Below, piece by piece: positions 1 to 10,426 of a DNA stretch of 64,000 nucleotides. The notes under the pieces were generated by a model that saw only the letters and a list, made by a program, of their open reading frames with translations, was not told the origin of the DNA and ran no database searches. Positions within the stretch are counted from its first letter, which is position 1. Each line of letters starts with the position of its first letter. The stretch comes from Paucisalibacillus globulus (GTDB taxonomy: Bacteria > Bacillota > Bacilli > Bacillales > Amphibacillaceae): NCBI RefSeq assembly GCF_900184735.1, contig NZ_LT855387.1, forward strand, positions 1 through 64,000. The letters run 5' to 3'. The position numbers were made by a program, and so were the translations under genes.

Positions 1-130
1 GATGGTGTCCTTTTTGTTTACTTTAATATCAGAAAATTGCGTGCGAAAAATAATAAGCATGGTCCTTACCATTAAAACGTTGGTAAGGACCATGCTTATA
101 TTAATTTACTGGGGTTTTGTCCCAGCCTCT
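1..130. repeat. Right part of a MITE-like repeat (copy 1, cut by the window start)
   Basis: Bases 1-115 are identical to 63886-64000 at the other end of the window. Inside is a perfect 18-bp hairpin (54-71 with 81-98). The element appears to end at 114-130, whose sequence is the exact reverse complement of the 17-bp start of copy 2 (63759-63775, AGAGGCTGGGACAAAAC). Joining the two partial copies gives an element of about 257 bp with 17-bp terminal inverted repeats and two internal hairpins. No coding potential is apparent. It lies just downstream of the Rieske oxidoreductase gene and may also act as its terminator. Confidence 0.8.
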
Positions 131-174
131 TAGACTGTATCGATAATTTCAAGGAAATGGTCTTTTCTTAATAC

Positions 175-1704
175 CTACTCCAAATCAACTTTCTCTAGTG
201 GTCTCTTGGCTGGCCCTTCCATTACTTCACCAGTATAGGAGAACCTTGAACCGTGACATGGACAATCCCATGATCTTTCACCCGAATTCCATTCTACTTC
301 ACAGCCCATATGAGTACAGGTGGTATCAACTGCATATAATTTATCTTCTTTGTCTTTGTATACACCTGTTCTTTTACCGTTAATACGGGTAACAGTGGCG
401 TTATCAGTAGATAATGTTTTGATATTATTATCTGTAAATTCCAATTTACCCTTTATTAAATGTTTTGCTACATCAGCGTTAATTTGTGCAAATTTACGTA
501 AGGATGGATCTGCTTGGAATCTAGATGGGTTGTATAAATCTGTGTATGGATTTTCTTTGCCGGTAATTAGATCAGTTAATATCTTAGCTGCAATTGTACC
601 GTTTGACATACCCCATTTTCTAAAGCCCGTTGCCACAAACACTGCATCTTCTTCCTCTGAGACACGGCCAATAAAGGGGAGTTTATCTAATGTTATTAAG
701 TCTTGAGTCGACCACCGATATAATATTTCTTCAACTCCAAGATGTGCTTCTGCGAAATGCTGCAAAGCTTGATAGTGTTCTATCGTAGATTTTCCTTGAC
801 CGGTCTTATGCTTCTCACCAATAACAAGCCATAATTCTTCACCATTAATCTCTACAGAACGTAAAGAACGAATGGGCGTTTCTGCTGATATGTACATCCC
901 ACCAGGGTATTTCTTTTTCGCTCTAATGGCTAAGGCATAAGCTCTTTCTGGATACATTCTTGCTGGATAAAATCCTTGTCCATCATAAAATGGGAAGTGG
1001 GAAGCTTCAATTACAAAACTACAAACAATTCGATGCCCTTCCCTTGTTATAATGGCTGGATTTCTATTATATTCTACATCGATTGCTGTCGTATTCTCAT
1101 AAATTTGTGCACCATTTTTAACACTTTCCTCAGTAAGCCTCTTTAAGAATTTCAATGGATGATATTGTGCTTGATTCTTCATAATAAGAGCTTTTTTATG
1201 TGGTACCTGTAGCGGAATAGAATCGGTTAATTCGCCATGAATTCCTAGTTGATCATATGCTTTTTTTTCATTTTCCAACTGTGTTATGTATTCATCAGAA
1301 TTTGTATAAATAATTGCATCCTGTTCTATGAAATCACAATCAATGTTTAATTCCTTTGTTGTCTTTTCAATAAACTCTTTAGCCTCCATCTGGGCTTGAT
1401 AATATAGTTTTGTTTTGTCTTCACCAAAATGCTTAATGAATTCATCATAAATAATATCATGTTGTGCGGTTATCTTAGCTGTCGTGTGTCCAGTAGTACC
1501 ATTTAAAATTACACCTGCATCAATAAGGGCTACTTTTATATTCTGCTTGGATAGTAAATAGGTAGCTGTGATGCCCACTATTCCTCCTCCAACTATTCCA
1601 ACGTCTACTTTAATGGATTCTTCTAATTTTGGAAAACTTGGAAAATCAATATTATCTCTCCAGTATGGTTCAGGGAATTGAGGTAACTCTTTTGATTCAA
1701 CCAT
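175..1704 (-). CDS. FAD-dependent oxidoreductase with C-terminal Rieske domain (YhfW-like)
   Basis: An N-terminal DAO-type FAD-binding fold is shown by GIVGGGIVGITATYLL near residues 38-53. A C-terminal Rieske [2Fe-2S] domain carries CTHMGC and CPCHGSRF in the last 50 residues. The product is about 509 residues, the size expected for B. subtilis YhfW, and looks cytoplasmic because no signal peptide is seen. The ATG at 1704 follows AGGAG at a good distance; the in-frame GTG three codons earlier lies in that ribosome binding site and is unlikely to be used. The substrate is unknown; family members are predicted amine or amino-acid oxidases that use the Rieske cluster for electron transfer. The gene looks monocistronic. 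Confidence 0.85.
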   Translation of the reverse strand: MVESKELPQFPEPYWRDNIDFPSFPKLEESIKVDVGIVGGGIVGITATYLLSKQNIKVALIDAGVILNGTTGHTTAKITAQHDIIYDEFIKHFGEDKTKLYYQAQMEAKEFIEKTTKELNIDCDFIEQDAIIYTNSDEYITQLENEKKAYDQLGIHGELTDSIPLQVPHKKALIMKNQAQYHPLKFLKRLTEESVKNGAQIYENTTAIDVEYNRNPAIITREGHRIVCSFVIEASHFPFYDGQGFYPARMYPERAYALAIRAKKKYPGGMYISAETPIRSLRSVEINGEELWLVIGEKHKTGQGKSTIEHYQALQHFAEAHLGVEEILYRWSTQDLITLDKLPFIGRVSEEEDAVFVATGFRKWGMSNGTIAAKILTDLITGKENPYTDLYNPSRFQADPSLRKFAQINADVAKHLIKGKLEFTDNNIKTLSTDNATVTRINGKRTGVYKDKEDKLYAVDTTCTHMGCEVEWNSGERSWDCPCHGSRFSYTGEVMEGPAKRPLEKVDLE

Positions 1705-1863
1705 TATTATCACTCCTATTATCTACATTTCGAACAAATCATTTTGTCTAATTGAAACTATATTTGTCAGTATTCCCCATCTAACCTGGAATTATTTTAC
1801 TTAGATTCTCAATCATTTAGACATAACAAACATGTAATTTAAAAGTGGATAAACAGGTATTAA

Positions 1864-1897
1864 AAAAATAGCTACCAAGATATTTGGTAGCTATTTT
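1864..1897 (-). terminator. Rho-independent terminator of the ferredoxin gene
   Basis: A hairpin with an AAATAGCTACCAA-type stem and a T-rich run on the minus strand lies directly after the ferredoxin stop codon. Confidence 0.8.
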
Positions 1898-1901
1898 TGT
1901 A

Positions 1902-2141
1902 TTAACGATCTTCAAAAAACTTACGATTTAATAGTATATATTCATTTTCCGATTCAGGAACTTCATCTTCCATAAAGATTGCTTCAACTGGACAAACAGC
2001 TTCACATGCTCCACAATCGATACAAATATCTGGATCTATAAAAAACATGTCTTCCCCTTCTTCTATACAATCAACAGGGCAGACTTCTACACACTCTCCT
2101 GCCTTCTCTGTTTTACAAGGCGATGTAATGACAAATGCCAT
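1902..2141 (-). CDS. 7Fe-type ferredoxin
   Basis: This is a 79-residue electron carrier. The first half has Cys-x7-Cys-x3-Cys-Pro (C9, C17, C21), the arrangement of a [3Fe-4S] site, with an extra Cys at 25. The second half has the CxxCxxCxxxCP motif (residues 40-50) of a [4Fe-4S] site. This matches the 7Fe or 8Fe ferredoxins of bacilli and Thermus. It starts at an ATG preceded by GAGGAGGG and is followed by a strong terminator, so it is probably transcribed alone. It acts in the cytoplasm; its redox partner cannot be told from context. Confidence 0.9.
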   Translation of the reverse strand: MAFVITSPCKTEKAGECVEVCPVDCIEEGEDMFFIDPDICIDCGACEAVCPVEAIFMEDEVPESENEYILLNRKFFEDR

Positions 2142-2308
2142 GTAATACCCTCCTCTAAATAATAAATTAAAATGGATCTATCTAAAATGCCATAATATAG
2201 TAATTATACTACAGAACATTATTTTTTTGTTCAAGCAATTACTAATAGAATCACCTTTTTTATTTTATTTCATACGATTAACTAGCTAGCTTTTAAAGGA
2301 GAGATGGT

Positions 2309-3499
2309 ATGGAAGTATACGTTCGTAAAGGGGATTCATTGTGGTTCTATAGTCAATTATTTAATGTGCCTCTCACTTTAATCATTCAATCCAACCCCAA
2401 TATTTCACCTACACAATTAATAATTGGTCAGAGAATCCTAATACCTGGATATGAAACAATAACTTATCGAGTAAGGCAAAACGATACTCTGTGGAAAATT
2501 GCAACTAACCATAATGTTAGCCTTGATGCGTTAATTAGTGCTAATATGGAGATTCATGCAACAAATCTACAAATTGGTCAAGAGATAATAATTCCAAGTA
2601 GAGTGACAACTATGATTGTTGCAGATCCTTCAAATTATACGTATACAAAAATGATTCAAGATATAAATCGATTAATCAACATCTATCCATTTATTCGAAA
2701 AAACACAATCGGAAGATCAGTATTGGGTAAAGAATTAATTGAGTTACAAATAGGCAATGGGAACAAACAAGTACATGTAAATGGTTCATTTCATGCTAAT
2801 GAATGGATAACCACTCCTATAATTATCCAATTTATTAATCATTATGTTCTTTCAGTTACGAATAGCCAACCAATACGAGGTCTCTATATGCTTCCCTTTA
2901 TCACGGGAACACTTTTATCAGTTGTCCCAATGGTCAATCCAGATGGGGTTGATTTAGTTATTGATGGTGCGTCAGCTGCTGGCTCTTATCAGGATGAAGT
3001 AGTAAGTATAAATAATAATAATCTAGATTTTTCTAATTGGAAAGCCAATATTCGTGGGGTAGATTTAAATAACCAATACCCTGCAAAATGGGAAATTGAA
3101 GCGGCTAGAAAGCCTTCAACACCAGAGTCAAGAGATTTTCCAGGATATCAACCACTTACCGAACCAGAGTCTGTTGCAATGGCAGAATTAACAGGAATTA
3201 GAAACTATACGAGAGCTAATGCTCTCCACACCCAAGGGGAAGTTATCTATTGGGGATATGAAAATTTAGAACCATCAGAAGCTGAAACAATTGTTAACGA
3301 ATATGCTCGTGTTAGTGGCTATAAGCCAGTACGGTTTATTGATAGTTACGCTGGATTTAAAGATTGGTTTATACAAGTATATCGTAGACCGGCATACACC
3401 ATTGAGTTGGGTACTGGTGTGAATCCTCTTCCGATTGCACAGTTCAATGAAATTTACGAAGAGACTCTGGGGATTATGTTAGCGAATTTATACTTGTAA
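2309..3499 (+). CDS. LysM-containing M14 zinc carboxypeptidase (gamma-D-glutamyl-diamino acid endopeptidase I type)
   Basis: Two N-terminal LysM repeats (about residues 2-47 and 50-96) bind peptidoglycan. A peptidase M14 domain follows, with zinc ligands visible as the HxxE of FHANEW (about 162-165) and a later His in ALHTQ, and the catalytic Glu in YTIELGTG near residue 370. The layout and the 396-residue size match endopeptidase I of Lysinibacillus sphaericus, which cleaves gamma-D-Glu-diaminopimelate bonds in wall peptides. No signal peptide is visible, as expected for a protein acting inside the sporangium or released by lysis. The start is an ATG after AAAGGAGAG. It is one of few plus-strand genes here and stands alone. 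Confidence 0.88.
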   Translation: MEVYVRKGDSLWFYSQLFNVPLTLIIQSNPNISPTQLIIGQRILIPGYETITYRVRQNDTLWKIATNHNVSLDALISANMEIHATNLQIGQEIIIPSRVTTMIVADPSNYTYTKMIQDINRLINIYPFIRKNTIGRSVLGKELIELQIGNGNKQVHVNGSFHANEWITTPIIIQFINHYVLSVTNSQPIRGLYMLPFITGTLLSVVPMVNPDGVDLVIDGASAAGSYQDEVVSINNNNLDFSNWKANIRGVDLNNQYPAKWEIEAARKPSTPESRDFPGYQPLTEPESVAMAELTGIRNYTRANALHTQGEVIYWGYENLEPSEAETIVNEYARVSGYKPVRFIDSYAGFKDWFIQVYRRPAYTIELGTGVNPLPIAQFNEIYEETLGIMLANLYL

Positions 3500-3553
3500 T
3501 AACAAAAAATAGAATAAACCGTAGTGAAAATATAGCAAGGTAAATCTGTTAAA

Positions 3554-3769
3554 AAGGGAGCAGACAAAACTAAAATTTTACTTTGAAAACCTGAACTAAG
3601 CTCAGGGCCGCCCTCCGCGGCAAGGTAGACAATTTGAAAAATTCGATCTGAACAGTTATCTACCTTGTGGGGACATTAAAGTGTAATATATTTCCGGAGC
3701 TTGTCTAGGCACTTATCATATGATTAATATTTATTTTCAAGTAAAATACTTTTGTCCGAAACCTCCCTT
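3554..3769. repeat. Small inverted-repeat (MITE-like) element
   Basis: The ends form an imperfect terminal inverted repeat of about 36 bp. The left end (3554-3589) begins AAGGGAG and contains GACAAAA and ATTTTACTT; the right end (3734-3769), read in reverse, has the same blocks with two short gaps. Inside is a hairpin pairing CAAGGTAGA (about 3621-3629) with TCTACCTTG (about 3659-3667), and a GC-rich patch at 3603-3622 that contrasts with the AT-rich surroundings. No ORF is present. It fills the gap between convergent genes and may also provide their terminators. Confidence 0.6.
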
Positions 3770-3781
3770 ACCTTACTTAGG

Positions 3782-5164
<1,383 letters not shown>

Positions 5165-5349
5165 CTAATATATGATTCGTTTAATATAATAAGTGATATG
5201 TAAGTATTGATAAGATCGATAAATCTGGAAGGAAAAATCTTTGGGAAGAATATATTTGAAAGGATTATTCATTTGGTATTTCGTAAAAAATTCAATAGTA
5301 TCTAGAATTTTACCATAGTTGAGTAATATTTCAAATCGTTAGATAAAGT

Positions 5350-5377
5350 AAAAAGCCGATCCACTACAGACCGGCTA
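5350..5377 (-). terminator. Terminator of the DUF6501-like gene
   Basis: On the minus strand the stem AGCCGGTC/GATCGGCT (one G-U pair) is followed by TTTTTACTTT, immediately after the stop codon of the upstream small gene. Confidence 0.75.
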
Positions 5378-5381
5378 ACGC

Positions 5382-5585
5382 TTATACTTCTTTAAAATAG
5401 TCTTTTCGGAAACCAGCAATACGCTCGCTATCATCAAAAATAAAATAAAACTCATCTGTCTCATTTTTGACATCGTATACTTTTCCAGGAGTTAATTTAT
5501 TATCAACTACAAATTTTTTTGCATTAGCATGTACACATTCAATTTGTTTTATAGTCGGATTGTTTTCCCATTTTAAGTGCATCAT
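5382..5585 (-). CDS. Small conserved protein, DUF6501-like
   Basis: A 67-residue, soluble, charged protein with no signal peptide or membrane segment. The central KVYDVKNETDEFYFIFDD stretch resembles a small Bacillaceae family of unknown function that I recall as DUF6501; this assignment is from memory. Two adjacent ATG codons (5585 and 5582) follow AAAGGGG. It has its own terminator and sits between gdhA and msrAB. No function can be proposed. Confidence 0.6.
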   Translation of the reverse strand: MMHLKWENNPTIKQIECVHANAKKFVVDNKLTPGKVYDVKNETDEFYFIFDDSERIAGFRKDYFKEV

Positions 5586-5639
5586 TTTAATTATTACCCC
5601 TTTTAGTTAACATAATAAATTTATTGTAAACTCATCTAA

Positions 5640-6593
5640 TTAATTGAATAATTTTAATAAGTTTCCATAGCCTTCTTCTTCCATTTTGTCTATTGGGACA
5701 AAGCGCATTGCTGCTGAATTCATGCAATAACGTAGACCACCATCCTCTTTAGGCCCGTCCTCAAACACATGGCCCAGATGGGAGTCAGCAGTTCTACTTC
5801 TTATCTCTGTACGGATCATACCATGTGATGTATCAAGTTCTTCTACTACTTCATAGGCATCAATAGGTTTCGTAAAACTAGGCCAACCACAACCCGCATC
5901 ATATTTATCCCTTGATGAAAATAATGGTTTTCCTGAGATGATATCTACATAGATTCCCTCATCCTCTATATCCCAATATTCATTTTGAAAAGGACGCTCT
6001 GTTCCTTTTTCTTGTGTGACATGATATTGAAGTGGTGTGAGCTTTTCTTTTAGGTCCGATTTATCGGCTTTCCAATTATTTTTAATGAAATCCTCCCTGC
6101 CAGAGCCTTTTTTATAAAGTCGGTAATGGAATGATTGTTTTTTATAGTAATTTTGATGGGATTCTTCCGCTTCATAAAAAGGCATGGCAGGAAGTATTCT
6201 GGTTGCTATTGGTTTTGAAAACTTTCTACTATCTTGAAGTTGTTGTTTGGACTGTTCTGCTAGCTCTTTCTGTTTCTCATTATGATAAAAAATGGCAGTT
6301 TGATATGATTCTCCTCGATCATTAAATTGACCTCCTGGATCAGTTGGATCAATTTGTTGCCAAAATGTTTCAAGCAGTTGTTCATAAGGCATTATGTCTG
6401 GGTCAAACGTAATTTGTACCGCTTCAACATGTCCGGTAGTATTTGAACATACTTGTTCATACGTTGGGTTTGTTACATGTCCACCTGTATATCCTGAGAT
6501 TACACTTTCAACACCAGGTCTTGTATCAAAAGGCTCAACCATGCACCAAAAGCAACCGCCTGCAAATGTTGCTTTTTCTAATCGATTAGTCAT
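5640..6593 (-). CDS. msrAB: Bifunctional peptide methionine sulfoxide reductase MsrA/MsrB
   Basis: This is a fusion of two repair enzymes that reduce the S and R diastereomers of methionine sulfoxide. The MsrA domain is N-terminal, with the catalytic GCFWC motif near residue 14. The MsrB domain occupies about residues 175-300, with GCGWPSF and the catalytic RYCMNSAA. The zinc-binding CxxC pairs of many MsrB proteins are absent, so this is the zinc-free form. The ATG at 6593 lies 7 bases after GGAGG; the ATG two codons upstream abuts the ribosome binding site. No partner genes or signal peptide, so a cytoplasmic role in oxidative damage repair is inferred. Confidence 0.92.
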   Translation of the reverse strand: MTNRLEKATFAGGCFWCMVEPFDTRPGVESVISGYTGGHVTNPTYEQVCSNTTGHVEAVQITFDPDIMPYEQLLETFWQQIDPTDPGGQFNDRGESYQTAIFYHNEKQKELAEQSKQQLQDSRKFSKPIATRILPAMPFYEAEESHQNYYKKQSFHYRLYKKGSGREDFIKNNWKADKSDLKEKLTPLQYHVTQEKGTERPFQNEYWDIEDEGIYVDIISGKPLFSSRDKYDAGCGWPSFTKPIDAYEVVEELDTSHGMIRTEIRSRTADSHLGHVFEDGPKEDGGLRYCMNSAAMRFVPIDKMEEEGYGNLLKLFN

Positions 6594-6666
6594 GTACATA
6601 CCTCCAATTATTCCTACTAATATTCATTTTTTACTTTTTAATAGGAAAAATCAAGTGTAGTGCATT

Positions 6667-7113
6667 CTAAATAAATAATTTCGGTATAGACTCGCCTTCT
6701 CTGGTTCGCTTGACTGATGACTCATGATAAGACTCCGAACTGCTAGATAATGATTCTAAGCTAATACTTTCAAGGGTTTGACTCTCTTCGTCAGTACCAT
6801 CTATATCTTTAAACGCCTTCATCATTCGGTACATTGCAGGTAGATTTCGAACTAGCGGACCATATTGCTTAACAATTGGAGCAGCTGTGTCAACTACCCT
6901 GAGGAATTGTTGAACACCGTTTAATGTTTTCGATAATCCGTCAACACCTTTTGTAGCCATATGACCGATATTTTGATTTTGACCCATAAATTGTTGCATG
7001 ATTCCAGCAATAGGATTATTTCTTGTTGGCATTTGTTGAAATCCTCGACTTGGGAACATAAAATCATTATGAGGCCTCGTATGTTGTGGTTGTCTCTGTG
7101 CTGGGAATATCAT
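6667..7113 (-). CDS. YqfQ-like (VrrA-like) protein
   Basis: A 148-residue protein. The N-terminus is rich in Gln, Pro and Asn with many Arg and His. The middle (about residues 55-105) contains the YqfQ-type segment VDTAAPIVKQYGPLVRNLPAMYRMMKAFK. The tail is Ser- and Glu-rich. B. subtilis YqfQ and B. anthracis VrrA share this build, and YqfQ is regarded as a probable spore coat-associated protein. The ATG at 7113 follows GAGGGATGG; the 40 codons upstream that remain open are probably untranslated. A role in the spore coat is inferred from the family, not seen directly. Confidence 0.72.
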   Translation of the reverse strand: MIFPAQRQPQHTRPHNDFMFPSRGFQQMPTRNNPIAGIMQQFMGQNQNIGHMATKGVDGLSKTLNGVQQFLRVVDTAAPIVKQYGPLVRNLPAMYRMMKAFKDIDGTDEESQTLESISLESLSSSSESYHESSVKRTREGESIPKLFI

Positions 7114-7311
7114 AAATCCATCCCTCATTTCATAAATAATATCTAGTTCATTGTACGTATTGCCTCTAAAAGCGTGTAGGCTAACAAAACAGATAATATG
7201 AAATGATTGGTTATATTTCCCGGGTAACCGCAAGAAACAACATTATTTGTACGAAATTATGCGAATATTGGCGAAACAACAGTTTTATTGATTTTACAGA
7301 GAAAAAATCCT

Positions 7312-10300
7312 TTATTTCCCAAAGGTAAATGCTAAATTTGAGCCTTTATGAGATGGTGAGATTACTAATTTTGTATGAATCTCATTCTTAAGCGCAGGAA
7401 CATGGGAAATGATACCGAGCAATCGATTACTCTCTTGTAAATCTTTTAAACAATCGATGGCTTGCTGCAATGATATCTCATCTAATGTTCCAAACCCTTC
7501 ATCGATAAATAATGTATCAAGCTGTACTCCTCCTGCGTGGGCTTGTACAACATCTGCAAGACCAAGGGCTAAACTAAGTGCGGCTTTAAACCCCTCTCCG
7601 CCAGATAATGTCCTTACAGATCTAGTTATTCCGGTATGGTGATCCATGACCTCAAGGTCAAGTCCACTTTGTGCTCCACGTTTAGCGACTTCACCACTTC
7701 GAATTAAGTGATATCGATGATCTGTCATTCGGTCTAAACGAATATTAGCCTGTATCAATATTTCATCTAAGAATGAAGCAAGCACATACCGTTCAAAAGA
7801 TAATCGTAGGGCATTGTTTCCACTTGATAAATCTGCTAAGCTGCCAACGATGTAGTAATCTTCTTCTAATTCTCTTATCTTATTCAAGACATCAACTAAA
7901 TTAGATAAGGTTCCTTCATCCTGTTTGATTTTTGCATGTATAGAGAGTAAAGATTCCTGTGTTTTCAGTAGTTTACCCTTACATTTAGTAACTTCTTCCT
8001 CTATAATTTCTAAATTTATTCTTTCTGCATTAATCAGTTGCTCACTTAGTTGTTCTAATCGATAACGAATCCGTTTAATTGCAGTTTCGTATTCTTCAAT
8101 TTCCTCTTCCATTTGCTTCTGTTCATCTAGCGGTAATTTTGCATTCTGGTATTCTTCGTGATTATCAAAACCATTTTCCTTTATTGCATTTATATATTTC
8201 TTATACTGTATTTCATAACTTTCTTTCATTTCTTTTTCAAAATCCTGTAGTTGCTCGAATACAGTTGTTTGTTTCTGTAACAATTCATTCGTCTTTTCGT
8301 AAGAAGTCTTTAACTTCTCCCACTCCTGAATCATTTGTTTATACTGATTTTCTTTATCTTCTACAATATGTCTAAAAGCTACTGGATCTGTTAAGTTCTC
8401 TGGTAATTGCTTCTCTATTTCATTCGTAATTGCTTCAGTTCTTGCTAACTCCTCTTTACGTTCTTGTATTCGTTTTGATATTAAATCAAACGTTTGTTTT
8501 AATTCTAAATTCTTGTTCTTGATGCTCTCTTTTTCTTGTTGTATGAGTTCAATTTCTTTTTGTTTTAGGATTATACCTTTCTGTTTTTCATTTAGACTTC
8601 GTATCTCATTATTTACATTCATCAAAATGGTTTGGACAGATTCAATCGTTATATTAGGGAAACTATCATTCAATTCGTCCTGTAGTTTATCTACAACAGT
8701 CCGTTGTGTTTGTCCATTTGTTTTATGATCTACAAATTCTAATTGAACAGACTCAAACTCAGCCTTTTTCTTTTGAATTAGGACCTTCAATTGCTCTATT
8801 TCCTCAAAATCTTTCTCAATCGTTTTTCCTGTAGCTTTTTGAGGGTGATGTATGGAACCACAAACTGGACATGGTTCCCCAGATATTAATTGACCAGCTA
8901 AGACACTAGCATACTGTTCGTTTTGGGCTAAAACTAATGCGTCATATTTTACCTCTAATTGCTTAATTTCATCTTGCTTTTCTTTATATAGTTGTTGAGC
9001 AATAGTATATTTCTTTCTAAGTTTGATAAGCTTACTATGCTCTAATTGGTAGTCCAACAATTTTTTCTTTAAATCTTCTTGTTTTCCTAAAGCATCTTTT
9101 GTTTCATAGAATGCTTTGGTTAGTATTCCCTCGTTAGCAAGTTGCTTCTCATATTCATCTATTTTAGTGTCGTTCTTCTTAAGGCCGATTTCAATACTTT
9201 GTAGTTCTTTATCGTCTTTCTCATTTTCTAGTTTCAGATTTTTTACTTTGTTTCTTAATTCCAGATATGCTGTTACCTGTTCAAGCTGCTTCTTAGCATT
9301 CTTTACTTCTTCCTTTAAGTTCTCTCGTTCTTGTTCTCTATTAGCAGCATCTTGATAGTTGCTTTTAACTATAGAAAAATCATATTGTATTTGGCGTAAG
9401 AGTTCTTCTTGCTTTCGTAATCGCTCTACTTGTATATTCCATTCGCTTTTTCTAGCATTACTCTGTTCTTCAAATGGTATTATTTGCTGAGCAATTTTTC
9501 CAAGTTGTAGTCTTTCTTTCTTTAGGACTATAGCTTCCTTTTTTTCTTCTAATTGTTCATTTTCCTTTTGTAATGATTCCTGTTCCTTAAACTTTTCCTC
9601 TATGATACTCGCCTTTTGTAGCTTTTTCTCCATCATAGCTACTTTTTCTAGTTGTTTTTCTTTGAGTTTTTGTTGTTCTAATTCTATTTTTTTTGTTTCA
9701 ACTATCTCTAGCTTTAACTTTTCAAGTAGCTGTTCATTTGTATCACTTTCTTGAGGCTCGTTATGGTTCCATTCAACCTTTGTAAACCCATATTGGAAAT
9801 CCGTATCTAATTTCTTTATCTCAGCTTCTAGTTGCTTAGACTGTACCTTTAGTTCATCTGTCATTTTTTCATAAAAATGTGTTCGAAAGATCTTTTGTAG
9901 AATTGCTTCCCGATCTTTGCTATTCTCTGAAATCAATTTTCTGAATTCACCTTGAGGAATTAGGACCATTTTACGAAATTGTTCATAATCAAAACCGAGT
10001 TTTTCCTCTATGGTTTCATTTACATCTTTTATTCTGGAAGAAACTAATTGTTTTTCGTTTTCTATAATCTCATACAGAACTGCTTTTGCTGGCTCTTCTG
10101 TATAACCCTCACCACGTTCTTTTTTCTTTAATTGCTTAGGGTTACGAACAATCTCATAGACATGATTATTTAAAGCAAAACGAAATTCTACTTCTGTTGG
10201 TTCTTCCACAGCTGCAAAGTGACTTCTTAAGGAATCCTGGTCACGATCAGAGACACTAGCTTTACCATATAGTGCATAGCAGATTGCATCAAAAATAGTT

Positions 10301-10425
10301 GTCTTTCCTGCACCAGTTGGTCCAGTGATTAGAAAAATAGATTCATCTCCCAACCTATCAAAATCAACTGTTTGCTTTTCTAAATACGGTCCAAAGGCAG
10401 TTAGACTAAGCTTAATCGCGCGCAT
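7312..10425 (-). CDS. sbcC: Exonuclease SbcCD, subunit C
   Basis: SMC-like ATPase of 1037 residues that pairs with SbcD to open hairpins and process double-strand ends. It shows Walker A GPTGAGKT (about 35-42), long Glu/Lys/Gln-rich coiled coils, the central zinc hook CPVC (about residue 521), the ABC signature LSGGE and Walker B LFIDEGFGTLDE near the C-terminus. The ATG follows the sbcD stop after one base, and its ribosome binding site lies inside the end of sbcD, so translation is probably coupled. Confidence 0.95.
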   Translation of the reverse strand: MRAIKLSLTAFGPYLEKQTVDFDRLGDESIFLITGPTGAGKTTIFDAICYALYGKASVSDRDQDSLRSHFAAVEEPTEVEFRFALNNHVYEIVRNPKQLKKKERGEGYTEEPAKAVLYEIIENEKQLVSSRIKDVNETIEEKLGFDYEQFRKMVLIPQGEFRKLISENSKDREAILQKIFRTHFYEKMTDELKVQSKQLEAEIKKLDTDFQYGFTKVEWNHNEPQESDTNEQLLEKLKLEIVETKKIELEQQKLKEKQLEKVAMMEKKLQKASIIEEKFKEQESLQKENEQLEEKKEAIVLKKERLQLGKIAQQIIPFEEQSNARKSEWNIQVERLRKQEELLRQIQYDFSIVKSNYQDAANREQERENLKEEVKNAKKQLEQVTAYLELRNKVKNLKLENEKDDKELQSIEIGLKKNDTKIDEYEKQLANEGILTKAFYETKDALGKQEDLKKKLLDYQLEHSKLIKLRKKYTIAQQLYKEKQDEIKQLEVKYDALVLAQNEQYASVLAGQLISGEPCPVCGSIHHPQKATGKTIEKDFEEIEQLKVLIQKKKAEFESVQLEFVDHKTNGQTQRTVVDKLQDELNDSFPNITIESVQTILMNVNNEIRSLNEKQKGIILKQKEIELIQQEKESIKNKNLELKQTFDLISKRIQERKEELARTEAITNEIEKQLPENLTDPVAFRHIVEDKENQYKQMIQEWEKLKTSYEKTNELLQKQTTVFEQLQDFEKEMKESYEIQYKKYINAIKENGFDNHEEYQNAKLPLDEQKQMEEEIEEYETAIKRIRYRLEQLSEQLINAERINLEIIEEEVTKCKGKLLKTQESLLSIHAKIKQDEGTLSNLVDVLNKIRELEEDYYIVGSLADLSSGNNALRLSFERYVLASFLDEILIQANIRLDRMTDHRYHLIRSGEVAKRGAQSGLDLEVMDHHTGITRSVRTLSGGEGFKAALSLALGLADVVQAHAGGVQLDTLFIDEGFGTLDEISLQQAIDCLKDLQESNRLLGIISHVPALKNEIHTKLVISPSHKGSNLAFTFGK

Positions 10426-10426
10426 A

